A stretch of 64,000 nucleotides of DNA from Brachybacterium sp. EE-P12 (GCF_003711805.1 NZ_QXCP01000008.1:1-64000); one strand, 5' to 3'; counted from the first letter of the stretch, positions 33,556 to 42,962 are shown. The notes: generated by a model not told the origin, from the letters alone. Made by a program: numbers and translations.

Positions 33556-34679
33556 CTGCGGGCGGCGAGGGCCGAGACGGCCTCGTCCCAGGCGGTGATC
33601 TGCACCTCGGCGGAGAGCTCGTGCGCGGCGGCGTCCGCGGCCCGTTTGAAGGCGTCGACGCGCTCGGCGTCCAGCTCCTCGAGCACGGTGCGCAGGGAGT
33701 CCGCGTCGGCGCCTGCGGTGACCAGGCCGATGCCGTGCTCGCGCACGAGCTCGGCCATGTCCGGGGAGGGGCCGACGATCACACCGGTGCGCGCCTGGAC
33801 GGCCTCGAAGAGCTTGTTGGGCAGGCTGTGCTCGAGGTTGAAGGTGGTGGCGGGGAACATGACCACCGACATGTCGTAGTCCGCGACGGTCTCCACCAGC
33901 TGTGCGTAGGGCACCGGGTCGCGGAAGGTCACCGCGGGCACGGACGCGGCCCTTTCCTGCAGCTGCTCGATGTAGCCGGGCTCGCTGGGCACCAGCATGA
34001 AGTCCAGGGTGATCCCCTCGGGGCCCTCGCGCAGCGCGTCGATCATCGCCTCGAGCCGGCGGTTGGCCCGCGCCACGCCGGTGTGCAGCAGCCGGATCGG
34101 GGAGGCGGTGGGGCGGGGCGAGCGGTCCTCGTGGGCGGCGGCGTTGGTGACGATCCGCATCGGCACCCCGAACTGACGCTCGTACTCCGCGGCGAGTCCC
34201 GGGGAGACCGTGGTCGCGGAGTCCACGCGCGGCAGGCAGGTGCGGCAGATCCATCGCTGGTACGGGGCGATGAACCAGCGCCAGGTCCGCACGTGCTCCT
34301 TCTCGCGCGGGGCGTACTCGTGCAGGTCCGCGTGGATCCCGCGGCGCGGGGCGAGCCACAGCGCGAGCGGGAGGGTGTTGACGTCGTTGGCGAGGACGAC
34401 GTCCATCGCGCCCCGCTGCCCGGCGAGCGCCTCCCGGGCGGCGCGCACGGCGCTCATGTCCCAGTAGGCGCGGCGGTAGCGGCCGGTCAGCAGGTGCTTC
34501 TTGCTGCTGGGCCAGGCGCGGGTGTCCCCGGGCAGCTCGAGATGGCGCACGTCCGGGTGCGGGGACGGGCCGAAGCCCACGGTCGTCACCTCGTACCGGG
34601 GCGCGAACAGTTCGATCTGGCGCTGCACGCGGGGGTCGCGCACGAGCTCCGAGAACGACAGGATCATCAGGGAGGTCAT
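33552..34679 (-). CDS. Family-4 glycosyltransferase
   Basis: A 375-residue GT-B enzyme beginning MILSFSELVRDPRVQRQIELF. The acceptor domain has VVLANDVNTLPLALWLA and DLHEYAPREKEHV. The donor domain has IRLLHTGVARANRRLEAMIDAL and the loop VVMFPATTFNLEHSLPNKLFEAVQARTGVIVG. It is related in style to the 29966 gene. The ATG at 34679 overlaps the ABC exporter stop (ATGA), so it is translated with that gene. Sugar specificity is unknown. Confidence 0.87.
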   Translation of the reverse strand: MTSLMILSFSELVRDPRVQRQIELFAPRYEVTTVGFGPSPHPDVRHLELPGDTRAWPSSKKHLLTGRYRRAYWDMSAVRAAREALAGQRGAMDVVLANDVNTLPLALWLAPRRGIHADLHEYAPREKEHVRTWRWFIAPYQRWICRTCLPRVDSATTVSPGLAAEYERQFGVPMRIVTNAAAHEDRSPRPTASPIRLLHTGVARANRRLEAMIDALREGPEGITLDFMLVPSEPGYIEQLQERAASVPAVTFRDPVPYAQLVETVADYDMSVVMFPATTFNLEHSLPNKLFEAVQARTGVIVGPSPDMAELVREHGIGLVTAGADADSLRTVLEELDAERVDAFKRAADAAAHELSAEVQITAWDEAVSALAARS

Positions 34680-36496
34680 CGCTGTCCCCCGCCGGTCAGC
34701 CCTGCGAGCGCCGCCTGCTCGGCGAAGGCGGGCACCGCGGCGACGACCTCGTCGAAGGTGCCCGCGGCGACCACGGCGCCCTCGCCCATGTAGAAGACGA
34801 TGTCGGAGTGCTGGATGGTGGCCAGGCGGTGGGCGATGGTGATCGTCGTGACCTCCTCGCCGAGGCCGCGGATCGCCTCGGTCACCGCCGCCTCGGTCTT
34901 CGTGTCCAGGGCGCTGGTCGCCTCGTCCATCACCAGCACGGACGGCTCGGCGTACAGGCCGCGGGCGATGCCCATGCGCTGGCGCTGCCCGCCCGAGAGC
35001 GTCATGCCGCGCTCCCCCAGCCGGCCGTGCAGCCCCTCGGGGCGCGCCTCGATCACCTCGAGCATCTGCGCCCGGTCCAGGGCGGTGCGCGCCCGCTCCT
35101 CGTCCACCTCGTCCGGGTTCCAGGTCAGCGCCACGTTCTCACCCACGGAGACGTCGAACAGGGAGACCTCCTGCGGGACGTAGCCGACGGAGGAGCGCCA
35201 CTGGCGCAGCACCGTGGTCATGTCGACGTCGTCGATGAGGATCCGCCCGGAGCTCGGGGTCAGCAGGCCCAGCAGCAGGTCCACGAGGGTGGACTTCCCG
35301 GCGCCGGAGCTGCCCACGAAGGCGACCGAGGAACCGGCCGGGATGCGCAGGGAGACGCCGTCGACGGCGGGCTCCTCGCGTCCGGGATAGGTGAAGGAGA
35401 CGTCGTCCAGGACGATGTCGTGCAGACCCGGCGCGAGGGTCCCGGTGTCGGGCGCCTCCTTGCGCTCGACGGCGCCGCGTGCGAACTCGATGTCGTCGAT
35501 GATGTAGTCCGCGAAGGCGGCGTTGGTGAGGATGCGGTTCTGCGTGGCCTGGAAGCGGGTCAGCGAGGGCACGAGCCGGAACCCGGCCACGGCGAACAGC
35601 GCCACCGAGGTCATCGCCGAGGAGGGGCCGTCGCCGGAGGCCATGCCGCTGAGATAGCCGGCGCCGCCCACGACCACGAAGCCGCCGACGAGCCCCGCGT
35701 CGAGCACGAAGCGCGGCATCTGGTTGTAGTACTGGGCGAAGGCGCGGGTGCGGGCCGCGGCGGAGCGCCGCCCGGCGACGATCTGCGCGACCTGCTGCTC
35801 GTTGCCCTTCAGCGTGAGCTCCTTGAGCGCCGCGAGGACCTCCCCCAGCAGGCGCACGACGGCGATCGAGTTGTCGCGGTTGACCGCGCCGTTCTCGACG
35901 GCCAGGGGGCTGACCACGCGCGAGAGGAGCAGGGCGATCAGGCCCAGATAGGCGAAGGTCGCGATGGCGGTCTTCCAGTCCATGATCAGCAGGCCGATGC
36001 CGATCACGGAGATGGTCGCGAACTCCGCGACCACCGTCATCGACGGCATCAGCACGTTGGCGACCACGGCGGCGACGCCGGAGTCGACCATGCGGATGAT
36101 CTCCTGCGTGGACTTCGAGGTGCGGTCCACCCACGAGGCGGACATGTAGGAGCGGAACAGGGTCTGCCCGATCGTGACCTCGTGCTGGGCGAAACGCTGG
36201 GTGGCGATGCGGATCGTCAGCAGGTTCAGGAAGCTCTTGACGATGATGAGCACGACGAACACGCCGACCAGCACCATCATCTCCTCGAAGGTGCGCAGCT
36301 GCCACCCGACGATAGGGATCGTCACCGGGCTGCCGGGGTTCGTCAGGCCGGGGACGACCACGGCGATCGCGCCCAGGGCGACGACGTCGAGCAGGGCGAG
36401 CACGCTCATCACCGCCCCGAAGGTCATCAGGAACCGTCGGGAGCTCCTGGGCAGCACGGACAGCGTGCGGCCCACGATCCTGATCGTCTGCTTCAC
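34676..36496 (-). CDS. ABC exporter/flippase with fused membrane and ATPase domains (MsbA/PglK-like)
   Basis: A 606-residue half-transporter. Residues 1-340 hold six membrane helices; residues 365-606 hold the ATPase with Walker A GSSGAGKST, signature LSGGQRQR, Walker B VLVMDEATSALD and the switch His in IAHRL. It resembles PglK/WlaB and MsbA, which flip lipid-linked sugars or lipids. Its place among glycosyltransferases suggests it flips a lipid-linked oligosaccharide, separate from the Wzm/Wzt-like exporter at 13.1-14.8 kb. The GTG at 36496 has GAAGGAG about 8 nt upstream. It is followed by the overlapping GT4 gene. Confidence 0.9.
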   Translation of the reverse strand: MKQTIRIVGRTLSVLPRSSRRFLMTFGAVMSVLALLDVVALGAIAVVVPGLTNPGSPVTIPIVGWQLRTFEEMMVLVGVFVVLIIVKSFLNLLTIRIATQRFAQHEVTIGQTLFRSYMSASWVDRTSKSTQEIIRMVDSGVAAVVANVLMPSMTVVAEFATISVIGIGLLIMDWKTAIATFAYLGLIALLLSRVVSPLAVENGAVNRDNSIAVVRLLGEVLAALKELTLKGNEQQVAQIVAGRRSAAARTRAFAQYYNQMPRFVLDAGLVGGFVVVGGAGYLSGMASGDGPSSAMTSVALFAVAGFRLVPSLTRFQATQNRILTNAAFADYIIDDIEFARGAVERKEAPDTGTLAPGLHDIVLDDVSFTYPGREEPAVDGVSLRIPAGSSVAFVGSSGAGKSTLVDLLLGLLTPSSGRILIDDVDMTTVLRQWRSSVGYVPQEVSLFDVSVGENVALTWNPDEVDEERARTALDRAQMLEVIEARPEGLHGRLGERGMTLSGGQRQRMGIARGLYAEPSVLVMDEATSALDTKTEAAVTEAIRGLGEEVTTITIAHRLATIQHSDIVFYMGEGAVVAAGTFDEVVAAVPAFAEQAALAGLTGGGQR

Positions 36497-36563
36497 CGGT
36501 GGTCTCCTTCTCCGGGCCCGCGCGCCGCGCGCCCCTGGCGGATCGGTCCCGCGCCGTCGGCGC

Positions 36564-38573
36564 TCAGCACGGCGGCGTGAACTCGTACAGAGCGTACGGC
36601 CCGTCCTCGTCCACGACGTCCAGCAGGTGCTCCGGGACACGATGGACGCCGTCCCACGGGGCCGAGGCCTCGGCGTCCAGCTGCTGCCCGGAGAACTCCG
36701 AGGTGTCGCGGTAGAGGTAGGTGGGCCGCTGGCGGTCCAGCGCGTCGCAGACCAGGTCGTGGTCGTCGCGGTCGGTGAGATAGCGGCCGATGAGGCGCTG
36801 GTCCTGGGTGATCGGCGCGGCCATGGTCGGGTAGACGACGGGCACGCCGCCGAGCGACCAGTACAGCGTCGCGCCGTCGCGCGGGTCGGCGAGGACCACG
36901 GCGTCCTCCGGCAGCTTCCGGGCGGTGCGCTCGATGAACTGCCGCTCCTTCGGGGTGACGTAGGGCGAGAGCTGGACGCCGTAGGCGGTGTAGGCGAGGG
37001 AGCCCAGCAGCGGCAGCCGGCCCGGCACCAGCAGGCCGGCCAGCACGGTGACCCACAGCAGCGCCGTCGCGGCGAGCGCCCCGGCGCGCAGCAGGCGGGT
37101 CCGCTCGGTCATCAGCACCGACAGACCCCGCGCCATCAGCAGCACCAGCAGGCACATCATCAGCGGCGCGATCCGCTCGCGCGCCCCGTACCAGGGGTTG
37201 ACCAGGACCGTCATGAGCGTGCCGGGCGCATCGGTCGCCAGGCCCAGGGCGACGGAGACCACCAGGCCCACGAGCACGGAGACCATCACCGCCTCCCGCC
37301 GCCGCACCGCCGCGACGGCGCCGAGCACGGCGAGCGCCCACACGAGGACCAGCGGCCACGCCGGCGCGGCGAGCGCCGGGATGCGCGGGGTGTCGGTGAG
37401 GATCTGCCACAGCAGCTCCGTCGCGGGCAGCCCGCTGGGCCGGGTGAGGTCCATGCCGGCGAGGGTCACGGCGGAGCCGATGAGGAACACGACGGCAGCC
37501 GCTCCCGCGACGGCGAGCAGGATCAGGCCGCGGCGGCGCCTGCCCCCGCGCAGGTCCACCAGCCCGTGGCCGATCAGGGCGCTGCCGCCGAAGACGGCGA
37601 CGGAGAACAGCACGGAGGGATGGGCGAGCGCAGCGCCCGCGACGAGGACCACGGCCGTCAGGACCTCCGAGGGTCGCGTGCGCGCGCCGCGCGCCCCCAC
37701 GCGCAGCACCGCCGCGACGGCGGGCGGCAGGCAGAGGGTGCCGAGCACGATCGGCCACAGCCCCATCACCAGGCCCATCGCCGCGGTGCTGAGGAACAGG
37801 GTGCTCGCCCCCGCCGCGCACAGGGCCAGCACGGGGCCGCGCAGCCGATCGGTCGTCAGCGCAGCCACCATCGAGGCGACCGCGCAGGGCAGCGCCGCGA
37901 GGCAGGCGAGCATCAGGGCGTTCGCGGAGACGATCGTGTTCCACGGCAGGACGGCGGCGAGGGTGTCGAAGGCGACCGGATAGTAGGTCGGCTCCCCGTA
38001 GATCCCCTGCAGCGCCGTCCAGGGGAAGGCGTCGCCGTCGGCGCGGACGAAGGCGGCGGCGGAGAGATGGAAGAACGAGTCGAAGCTGCCGTTGAGCGTG
38101 TCGATGCCGCCCATGCGCTGCGAGGCCGCGACCACGGTGAGCAGCCCCATGAGGACGCTGCCGCCGGTGACGGCCGCCGCGATGCCGCGGGGCCAGCCGC
38201 TGCCCGGGCTGAGCGGGCGCGGCGCGGCCGACGTCCCGCTCGCGCGGTCTTCCGCCGCCGCGGCGCGGAACGGTCTCGCCGGCCGCCCCAGACGCACGTC
38301 CCGGCCCCGCCGCCGCTCCAGGACGGTTCGTGCGAGGATCACGCCGAGGGCCGCCAGCAGCGTCCCGACCAGCAGCGTCCCCGCCGACCAGCGCAGCCCC
38401 AGCACGTGCAGCACGACCCCGAGCACCGCGGTGAGCACGACGGTGACCACGGGCGCGATGCCCCAGCGCAGCGGGAGGCGCACCCCGGCGAGGACGAGCA
38501 GCAGATATCCGGGCCCGGCGAGCAGCACCCAGGCGAGGAGGACGGGCAGGAGCATGCTCACCGGGCCCTGCAT
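36564..38573 (-). CDS. DUF6541 family multi-pass membrane protein (second copy)
   Basis: A 669-residue protein with about 13-14 hydrophobic helices and an extracytoplasmic C-terminal part from about residue 540 (YGVQLSPYVTPKERQFIERT). The first large loop has GSFDSFFHLSAAAFV and GEPTYYPVAFDTLAAV, which matches the copy at 24315-26321. Identity outside these motifs looks low, so this is an old paralogue, not a recent duplication. A GT-C-type transferase or polymer-handling role is possible. Either the ATG at 38573 or one 18 nt downstream could be used. The gene follows a GT4 gene by 28 bp. Confidence 0.8.
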   Translation of the reverse strand: MQGPVSMLLPVLLAWVLLAGPGYLLLVLAGVRLPLRWGIAPVVTVVLTAVLGVVLHVLGLRWSAGTLLVGTLLAALGVILARTVLERRRGRDVRLGRPARPFRAAAAEDRASGTSAAPRPLSPGSGWPRGIAAAVTGGSVLMGLLTVVAASQRMGGIDTLNGSFDSFFHLSAAAFVRADGDAFPWTALQGIYGEPTYYPVAFDTLAAVLPWNTIVSANALMLACLAALPCAVASMVAALTTDRLRGPVLALCAAGASTLFLSTAAMGLVMGLWPIVLGTLCLPPAVAAVLRVGARGARTRPSEVLTAVVLVAGAALAHPSVLFSVAVFGGSALIGHGLVDLRGGRRRRGLILLAVAGAAAVVFLIGSAVTLAGMDLTRPSGLPATELLWQILTDTPRIPALAAPAWPLVLVWALAVLGAVAAVRRREAVMVSVLVGLVVSVALGLATDAPGTLMTVLVNPWYGARERIAPLMMCLLVLLMARGLSVLMTERTRLLRAGALAATALLWVTVLAGLLVPGRLPLLGSLAYTAYGVQLSPYVTPKERQFIERTARKLPEDAVVLADPRDGATLYWSLGGVPVVYPTMAAPITQDQRLIGRYLTDRDDHDLVCDALDRQRPTYLYRDTSEFSGQQLDAEASAPWDGVHRVPEHLLDVVDEDGPYALYEFTPPC

Positions 38574-38601
38574 CCGTCAGGAGCTCCGGTCACGACAGCG
38601 C

Positions 38602-40098
38602 TCACCGGCGCTCCCCCAGCTCGAGGCCCTCCGCATAGCGCGCCAGCACCCGGTCCGGGTCGCGCTGCTGCACGGCGAAGGCGCGGGCGGCGCGGGAGGC
38701 CTCCGCGAGGACGGCGGGGTCGGCGAGCTCCAGGATCCGCTCCACAGCGGCGTCCTCGTCGGCGACGACCCAGCGGGGGTCGTAGATCGTGGCGGCCCCG
38801 CCGTAGGCGGCGGTCTCCGGCCAGTCGCGGACCACGGCGGCGCAGCCCGCGGCCATTCCCTCCATGACCGCCTCGTGCGTGCCCTCGTGCCGCGAGCTGG
38901 ACAGCACGATCCCCGCCTCGGCCAGCAGCGCAGGGACGTCCTCGCGTCGGCCGAGGATCTCGACGGCGCCCTCGTCCATCGCCGCGAGCCGCTCCCGGAC
39001 GCGGCGCTGGTACGGGGTGTCGGAGGAGGGGTCGGCGCGCAGGGCGGGGCCGATCAGGCGCAGCCGGTAGCGGTCGTCGTGCGCGCGCAGGCGCTCGAGC
39101 ACGTCGAGGCTGAACATGACGTCCTTGATCTCCCGCAGCCAGCCAACCTGGACGATCAGGTGCGGGTCGCGCTCGGCGTCGGACTCCGCGCCCGGCTCCG
39201 GTCCGAGGCCGCGGGTGAGCAGGTTCCCCACCTGCTGGGCGGGGACCTGCGCGAACGCGGGGGCGACACGGCACAGCATGGTGCGCACCGGCGGCGAGAC
39301 GTACAGGAGGTGGTCGATGCGGGAGGCCTCGGTCAGCAGCGGGAACGGGGTGAACGCCTCGAAGCGATGCAGCCGCACGGCGAGCCGTCGCGGGGCCCGG
39401 TCCAGCTGGGTGACCCAGGTCAGCACGTGATGCGCCCATTCGACGAGCACCACATCGGCCCAGTCGAAGCCCTCCGCGAGCTCGGGCGGCGTCTCCAGCA
39501 GCTCCCCGCCCTGCAGCGCGTCGTATCTCGCGCGCAGGATCCGGTCGCGGTCGGCGAAGCCGGGGGCGGCGAGGTCGTCGACGTCGACCGTGCGGACCTC
39601 GACGCCGTACCGCTCCTCCAGGGCGTCCAGCAGCGGGCGGATGAAGGTCCAGTTCTCCTGGGCGATCACGAGCAGGCGGGCCGGGCCGTCCCCGCGCTCG
39701 CGCGGTGCGGGCCGCACGGGCTCGCGCGGCGTCGGCGGGTCCTCGGGCAGCATGATCCGGCCCGTGCGGGACATGCGCACGGCGCGCAGGAAGCCCTCCG
39801 GGTCGGCGGCAAGCGGGGAGGAGCCGGCCTGGTGCAGCGAGCCGTCGAAGCACAGACGCAGCGCCTTGTCGAACCAGCGCAGGGCCGCGTCGACGCGGCC
39901 GCGGCCGAGCGCGGCGTCGGCGTGCCCGAGCAGCACGTCGACGTCCTCGCGCCAGGGCGCGGACCGCGGGTCCTCGGCGAGCCGGTGCTGGGCCCAGAAG
40001 TAGACGCCCATCCCGCCGACGGCGCCGGGGAGATGACGCGCAGCGCGCGCCCCGGCGACGATGGCGCGCTGCGTCAGGGCCGCGCGGTCAGGCATCAC
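38602..40098 (-). CDS. Family-4 glycosyltransferase with N-terminal extension
   Basis: A 498-residue protein. The first 140 residues, partly TPR-like (VDVLLGHADAALGRGRVDAALRWFDKALRLCF), precede a GT-B enzyme: LLVIAQENWTFIRPLLDALEERYGVEVR, VVLVEWAHHVLTWV, then the donor domain with LIVQVGWLREIKDVMFSLDVLERL and the EX7E-like region SSSRHEGTHEAVMEGMAAGCAAVV. Sugar specificity is unknown. GTG (40098) and ATG (40095) are adjacent possible starts; both overlap the WbpB-like stop, so it belongs to the wbpD-E-B-like run. Confidence 0.86.
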   Translation of the reverse strand: MMPDRAALTQRAIVAGARAARHLPGAVGGMGVYFWAQHRLAEDPRSAPWREDVDVLLGHADAALGRGRVDAALRWFDKALRLCFDGSLHQAGSSPLAADPEGFLRAVRMSRTGRIMLPEDPPTPREPVRPAPRERGDGPARLLVIAQENWTFIRPLLDALEERYGVEVRTVDVDDLAAPGFADRDRILRARYDALQGGELLETPPELAEGFDWADVVLVEWAHHVLTWVTQLDRAPRRLAVRLHRFEAFTPFPLLTEASRIDHLLYVSPPVRTMLCRVAPAFAQVPAQQVGNLLTRGLGPEPGAESDAERDPHLIVQVGWLREIKDVMFSLDVLERLRAHDDRYRLRLIGPALRADPSSDTPYQRRVRERLAAMDEGAVEILGRREDVPALLAEAGIVLSSSRHEGTHEAVMEGMAAGCAAVVRDWPETAAYGGAATIYDPRWVVADEDAAVERILELADPAVLAEASRAARAFAVQQRDPDRVLARYAEGLELGERR

Positions 40099-41098
40099 CC
40101 GTGCCGATCTGCACGACGGCGTCGCGGCGGGCGCTCTCGAGCACCGCCTCGACCGTCCGCACGGTGTGCAGCCCCTCGCGCATCGTGACGATGTTCGAGC
40201 CGTCGCCGAGGACCGCGTCGCGGAAGGCCTCGTGCTCGGTGGCCAGCGGCTCCTTGCGCTGCAGGGCGTAGGTGATCGAGTCCCCCTCGCTGACGCCGCG
40301 GAAGGAGGCCATCGACTCCCACAGGTTCGTGGGGGCCTCGCCGTTGGCGTGGAAGGTGAGGTCGGCGTTGAGGGTGTCGCCCACGAGCGCGCCGTTCTCG
40401 CCGGTGACCACGGTGACGCGCTCCTTGAAGGGGGTCAGCCAGTTCACGAGATGATTGGTGATCGTGCCGTCCTCGAGGCGCCCGGTGACCGAGACCATGT
40501 CCTCGTCCTCGCGGCCGGAGCGGCGGGTCGAGGTCGCGGAGACCTGCGCGTACTGGGACTGGGCGACCCAGGCGGTGAGGTCGAGGTCGTGGGTGGCGAG
40601 GTCCTTGACCACGCCGACGTCCGCGATCCGGGCGGGGAAGCCGCCCTGGCGCCGGGTGACGATCTGGTAGATCTCCCCCAGCTGCCCGTCGGCGATGCGG
40701 GTGCGCATCTCCTGCAGCGCGGGGTTGTACCGCTCGATGTAGCCGACGGCGCCGACGAGCCCGGCGGCCTCGTAGGCGTGGGTGATCTCCTCGGCCTCGC
40801 CGATGTCGAAGGCGAGCGGCTTCTCGACGAGGGTGTGGACCCCGGCGGAGGCGAGCGTGAGCGCGACGTCGCGGTGGAACTGGGTGGGCACCGCCACGAC
40901 GGCGTAGTCGATGCCGGCGGCGATCAGCGCCTCGACGTCCGGCAGGACCTCGAGGCCGGGGGCGGCGCCGTGCGGGTCGCCCTGGGCGTCGGCGACGGCG
41001 ACGAGCTCGACGCCGTCCAGGGAGCGGAGGTTGCGGGCGTGGTGGCGGCCCATCATGCCCAGGCCGATCAGGCCCGCGCGGAGGGTCCTCGTGGTCAT
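40088..41098 (-). CDS. Gfo/Idh/MocA oxidoreductase (WbpB-like)
   Basis: A 336-residue NAD-dependent enzyme. The N-terminal Rossmann site is GLIGLGMMGRHHARNL, followed by the family's catalytic EKPLAF segment and GYIERYNPAL, then DVGVVKDLATHDLDL with the conserved His. In the Wbp pathway this enzyme oxidises C3 of UDP-GlcNAcA so that the aminotransferase can add an amino group. The neighbours on the same strand are the aminotransferase (2 bp upstream) and the acetyltransferase, which strongly supports that role. The same fold serves many sugar dehydrogenases, so the substrate is inferred. Confidence 0.88.
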   Translation of the reverse strand: MTTRTLRAGLIGLGMMGRHHARNLRSLDGVELVAVADAQGDPHGAAPGLEVLPDVEALIAAGIDYAVVAVPTQFHRDVALTLASAGVHTLVEKPLAFDIGEAEEITHAYEAAGLVGAVGYIERYNPALQEMRTRIADGQLGEIYQIVTRRQGGFPARIADVGVVKDLATHDLDLTAWVAQSQYAQVSATSTRRSGREDEDMVSVTGRLEDGTITNHLVNWLTPFKERVTVVTGENGALVGDTLNADLTFHANGEAPTNLWESMASFRGVSEGDSITYALQRKEPLATEHEAFRDAVLGDGSNIVTMREGLHTVRTVEAVLESARRDAVVQIGTGDA

Positions 41099-41100
41099 GG

Positions 41101-42210
41101 TCAGGCTCCTGCCTTCGCGACGGTGTTCACGGCGGTGACGATCCGGTCCCGGTCGGCCTCGGAGATCGAGGGGTGCACCGGCAGCGAGAGCACCTCGCGG
41201 GCGAGCATCTCGGTGACGGGCAGGTCGAGGTCGATGCGGAAGGTCTGCAGGCGGTGCACCGGGGTGGGGTAGTACACGCCGCAGCCCACCTGGTGCTCCT
41301 CGCGCAGGGCGGTCGCGAAGGCATCCCGCTCGGCGGCGGTCGCGCCCTCGATGCGCACCGTGTACTGGTGGTAGACGTGGCTGGCGGCCTCGCGCACCAC
41401 GGGTGCGATCACACCCTGGAGGTGCTGGTCGAAGAAGGCGGCGTTGCGCTGCCGGGTCGCGGTCCAGCCGCCGAGCCTGCGCAGCTGGACGCGGCCGATC
41501 GCGGCGTGGATGTCGGTCATGCGGTTGTTGTAGCCGGCGATCTCGTTGGCGTACTGCCTCTCCATGCCCTGGTTGCGCAGCAGCCGCACCTGGCGCGCGG
41601 TCTCGGCGGTGGCGCAGCCGACCATGCCGCCCTCGCCGGAGGTCATGTTCTTGGTCGGGTACAGCGAGTACATCACCGCGTCGCCGAAGGTGCCGACCTG
41701 TGCGCCGTCCCAGGTCGCGCCGTGCGCCTGGGCGGCGTCCTCGAAGAGCCACAGGCCGTGGCGGGTCGCGATCTCGACGAGCGCGTCCATGGGGGCGGGG
41801 TGGCCGTAGAGATGGACGGGCTGGATGCCGACGGTCCGCTCGGTGATCGCCGCCTCGACCGCCGCCGGGTCGAGGGTGAAGGTCTCGGGGTCCACGTCCA
41901 CGAACACCGGCACGCCGCCGGAGACGGCGACGGAGTTCGCGGTCGCCGCGAAGGTGAAGGAGGGGACGATCACCTCGTCGCCGGGCTTCAGGCCCAGCGC
42001 GAGCATCCCCAGGTGCTGCCCGGAGGTGCCCGAGTTCACGGCGACGACCTCGCGCCCGCCCACGAGGGCGGTGGAGAACTCCTGCTCGAAGGCGGCGACC
42101 TCGGGGCCCTGCGCGACCATCCCGGAGGCGAGCACCCTGTCCACGGCGGCCCGCTCCTCGTCGCCGATGATCGGCTTGGCGGGCGGGATGAAGTCGAGCT
42201 GAGTGCTCAT
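41101..42210 (-). CDS. DegT/DnrJ/EryC1 sugar aminotransferase (WbpE-like)
   Basis: A 369-residue PLP enzyme. It opens FIPPAKPIIGDEERAAVDRVLASG, has SGTSGQHLGM and EVIVPSFTFAATANSV, and the Schiff-base Lys lies in SLYPTKNMTSGEGGM. The C-terminus has CGVYYPTPVHRLQTF. It fits WbpE, which converts UDP-3-keto-GlcNAcA to the 3-amino sugar with glutamate. It lies between WbpB-like and WbpD-like genes and overlaps the latter by 4 bp (ATGA). Confidence 0.92.
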   Translation of the reverse strand: MSTQLDFIPPAKPIIGDEERAAVDRVLASGMVAQGPEVAAFEQEFSTALVGGREVVAVNSGTSGQHLGMLALGLKPGDEVIVPSFTFAATANSVAVSGGVPVFVDVDPETFTLDPAAVEAAITERTVGIQPVHLYGHPAPMDALVEIATRHGLWLFEDAAQAHGATWDGAQVGTFGDAVMYSLYPTKNMTSGEGGMVGCATAETARQVRLLRNQGMERQYANEIAGYNNRMTDIHAAIGRVQLRRLGGWTATRQRNAAFFDQHLQGVIAPVVREAASHVYHQYTVRIEGATAAERDAFATALREEHQVGCGVYYPTPVHRLQTFRIDLDLPVTEMLAREVLSLPVHPSISEADRDRIVTAVNTVAKAGA

Positions 42211-42902
42211 GCGGTGGGTCCGTCCTGTTCATGGGGGTCGTCGGGGTCGTCGAGGGGCGTGGCGCGCGGCGCGTCGGCCAGGGGCGCGGAGGCGAGGAGG
42301 AGCCCGCCGGTGGAGTCGTCGGGGACGTACCACTCGCCGGTGGCGGGGCACACCCAGGCGTCGGTGCCGTCGGAGGCGGGGACGAGCTTCTCGCCGGAGC
42401 GCCCCACCCAGCCCAGGCGGCGCGCCGGCACCCCGGCGACGAGCGCGTGCGGGGGGACGTCCTTCACGACGGTCGCGCCGGCGGCGACCATCGCCCAGGC
42501 GCCGATGGTCACGGGGGCCACGCACACGGCGCGGGCGCCGATCGAGGCGCCGGTCTCGCAGGTGACGCCCACCGGCTCCCAGTCCGAGGCGGCCTTCGGC
42601 GTGAGATCGGGGTTCACGGCGCGCGGGAAGTGGTCGTTGGTGAACACGGCGGCGGGGCCGACGAACACCCCGTCGGCGAGCGTCGCCGGCTCGTAGACGA
42701 GCGCATAGTTCTGCACCTTGCAGCCCTCGCCCATCTCGACCCCGGAGCCGATGTACGCGCCGCGGCCGACGATGCAGCCGGCGCCGAGCCGCGCGCCCTC
42801 CCGCACCTGGGCGAGGTGCCAGATCGCGCTGCCGTCCCCGATGGTCGCGTCCTGCGAGATGTCCGCCCCCGGTGCGACCCGGTACGAAGGGGTGTCAGTC
42901 AT
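42207..42902 (-). CDS. Left-handed beta-helix sugar N-acetyltransferase (WbpD-like)
   Basis: A 231-residue protein. Residues 8-165 are hexapeptide repeats of a left-handed beta-helix (ATIGDGSAIWHLAQVREGARLGAGC; YIGSGVEMGEGCKVQNYALVYEP) with the loop VFTNDHFPRAVNPD, which is characteristic of WbpD. The last 60 residues are a non-helical extension with CPATGEWYVP. It would acetylate the 3-amino group made by the aminotransferase, giving UDP-GlcNAc3NAcA. It is the first gene of the run and starts just downstream of a TATCGT box. Confidence 0.92.
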   Translation of the reverse strand: MTDTPSYRVAPGADISQDATIGDGSAIWHLAQVREGARLGAGCIVGRGAYIGSGVEMGEGCKVQNYALVYEPATLADGVFVGPAAVFTNDHFPRAVNPDLTPKAASDWEPVGVTCETGASIGARAVCVAPVTIGAWAMVAAGATVVKDVPPHALVAGVPARRLGWVGRSGEKLVPASDGTDAWVCPATGEWYVPDDSTGGLLLASAPLADAPRATPLDDPDDPHEQDGPTA

Positions 42903-42909
42903 GGCCTCG

Positions 42910-42915
42910 ACGATA
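42910..42915 (-). promoter_or_regulatory. Leaderless -10 box (TATCGT) of the wbpD-like operon
   Basis: TATCGT on the minus strand, 7 nt before the ATG at 42902. CGAGG between the two could serve as a weak ribosome-binding site but would be at or upstream of the predicted transcript start. Confidence 0.45.
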
Positions 42916-42962
42916 CCGCGCCGGTCCCCGTCGATCCTGCAGGGGCGCTCGGCGACGGCGGT

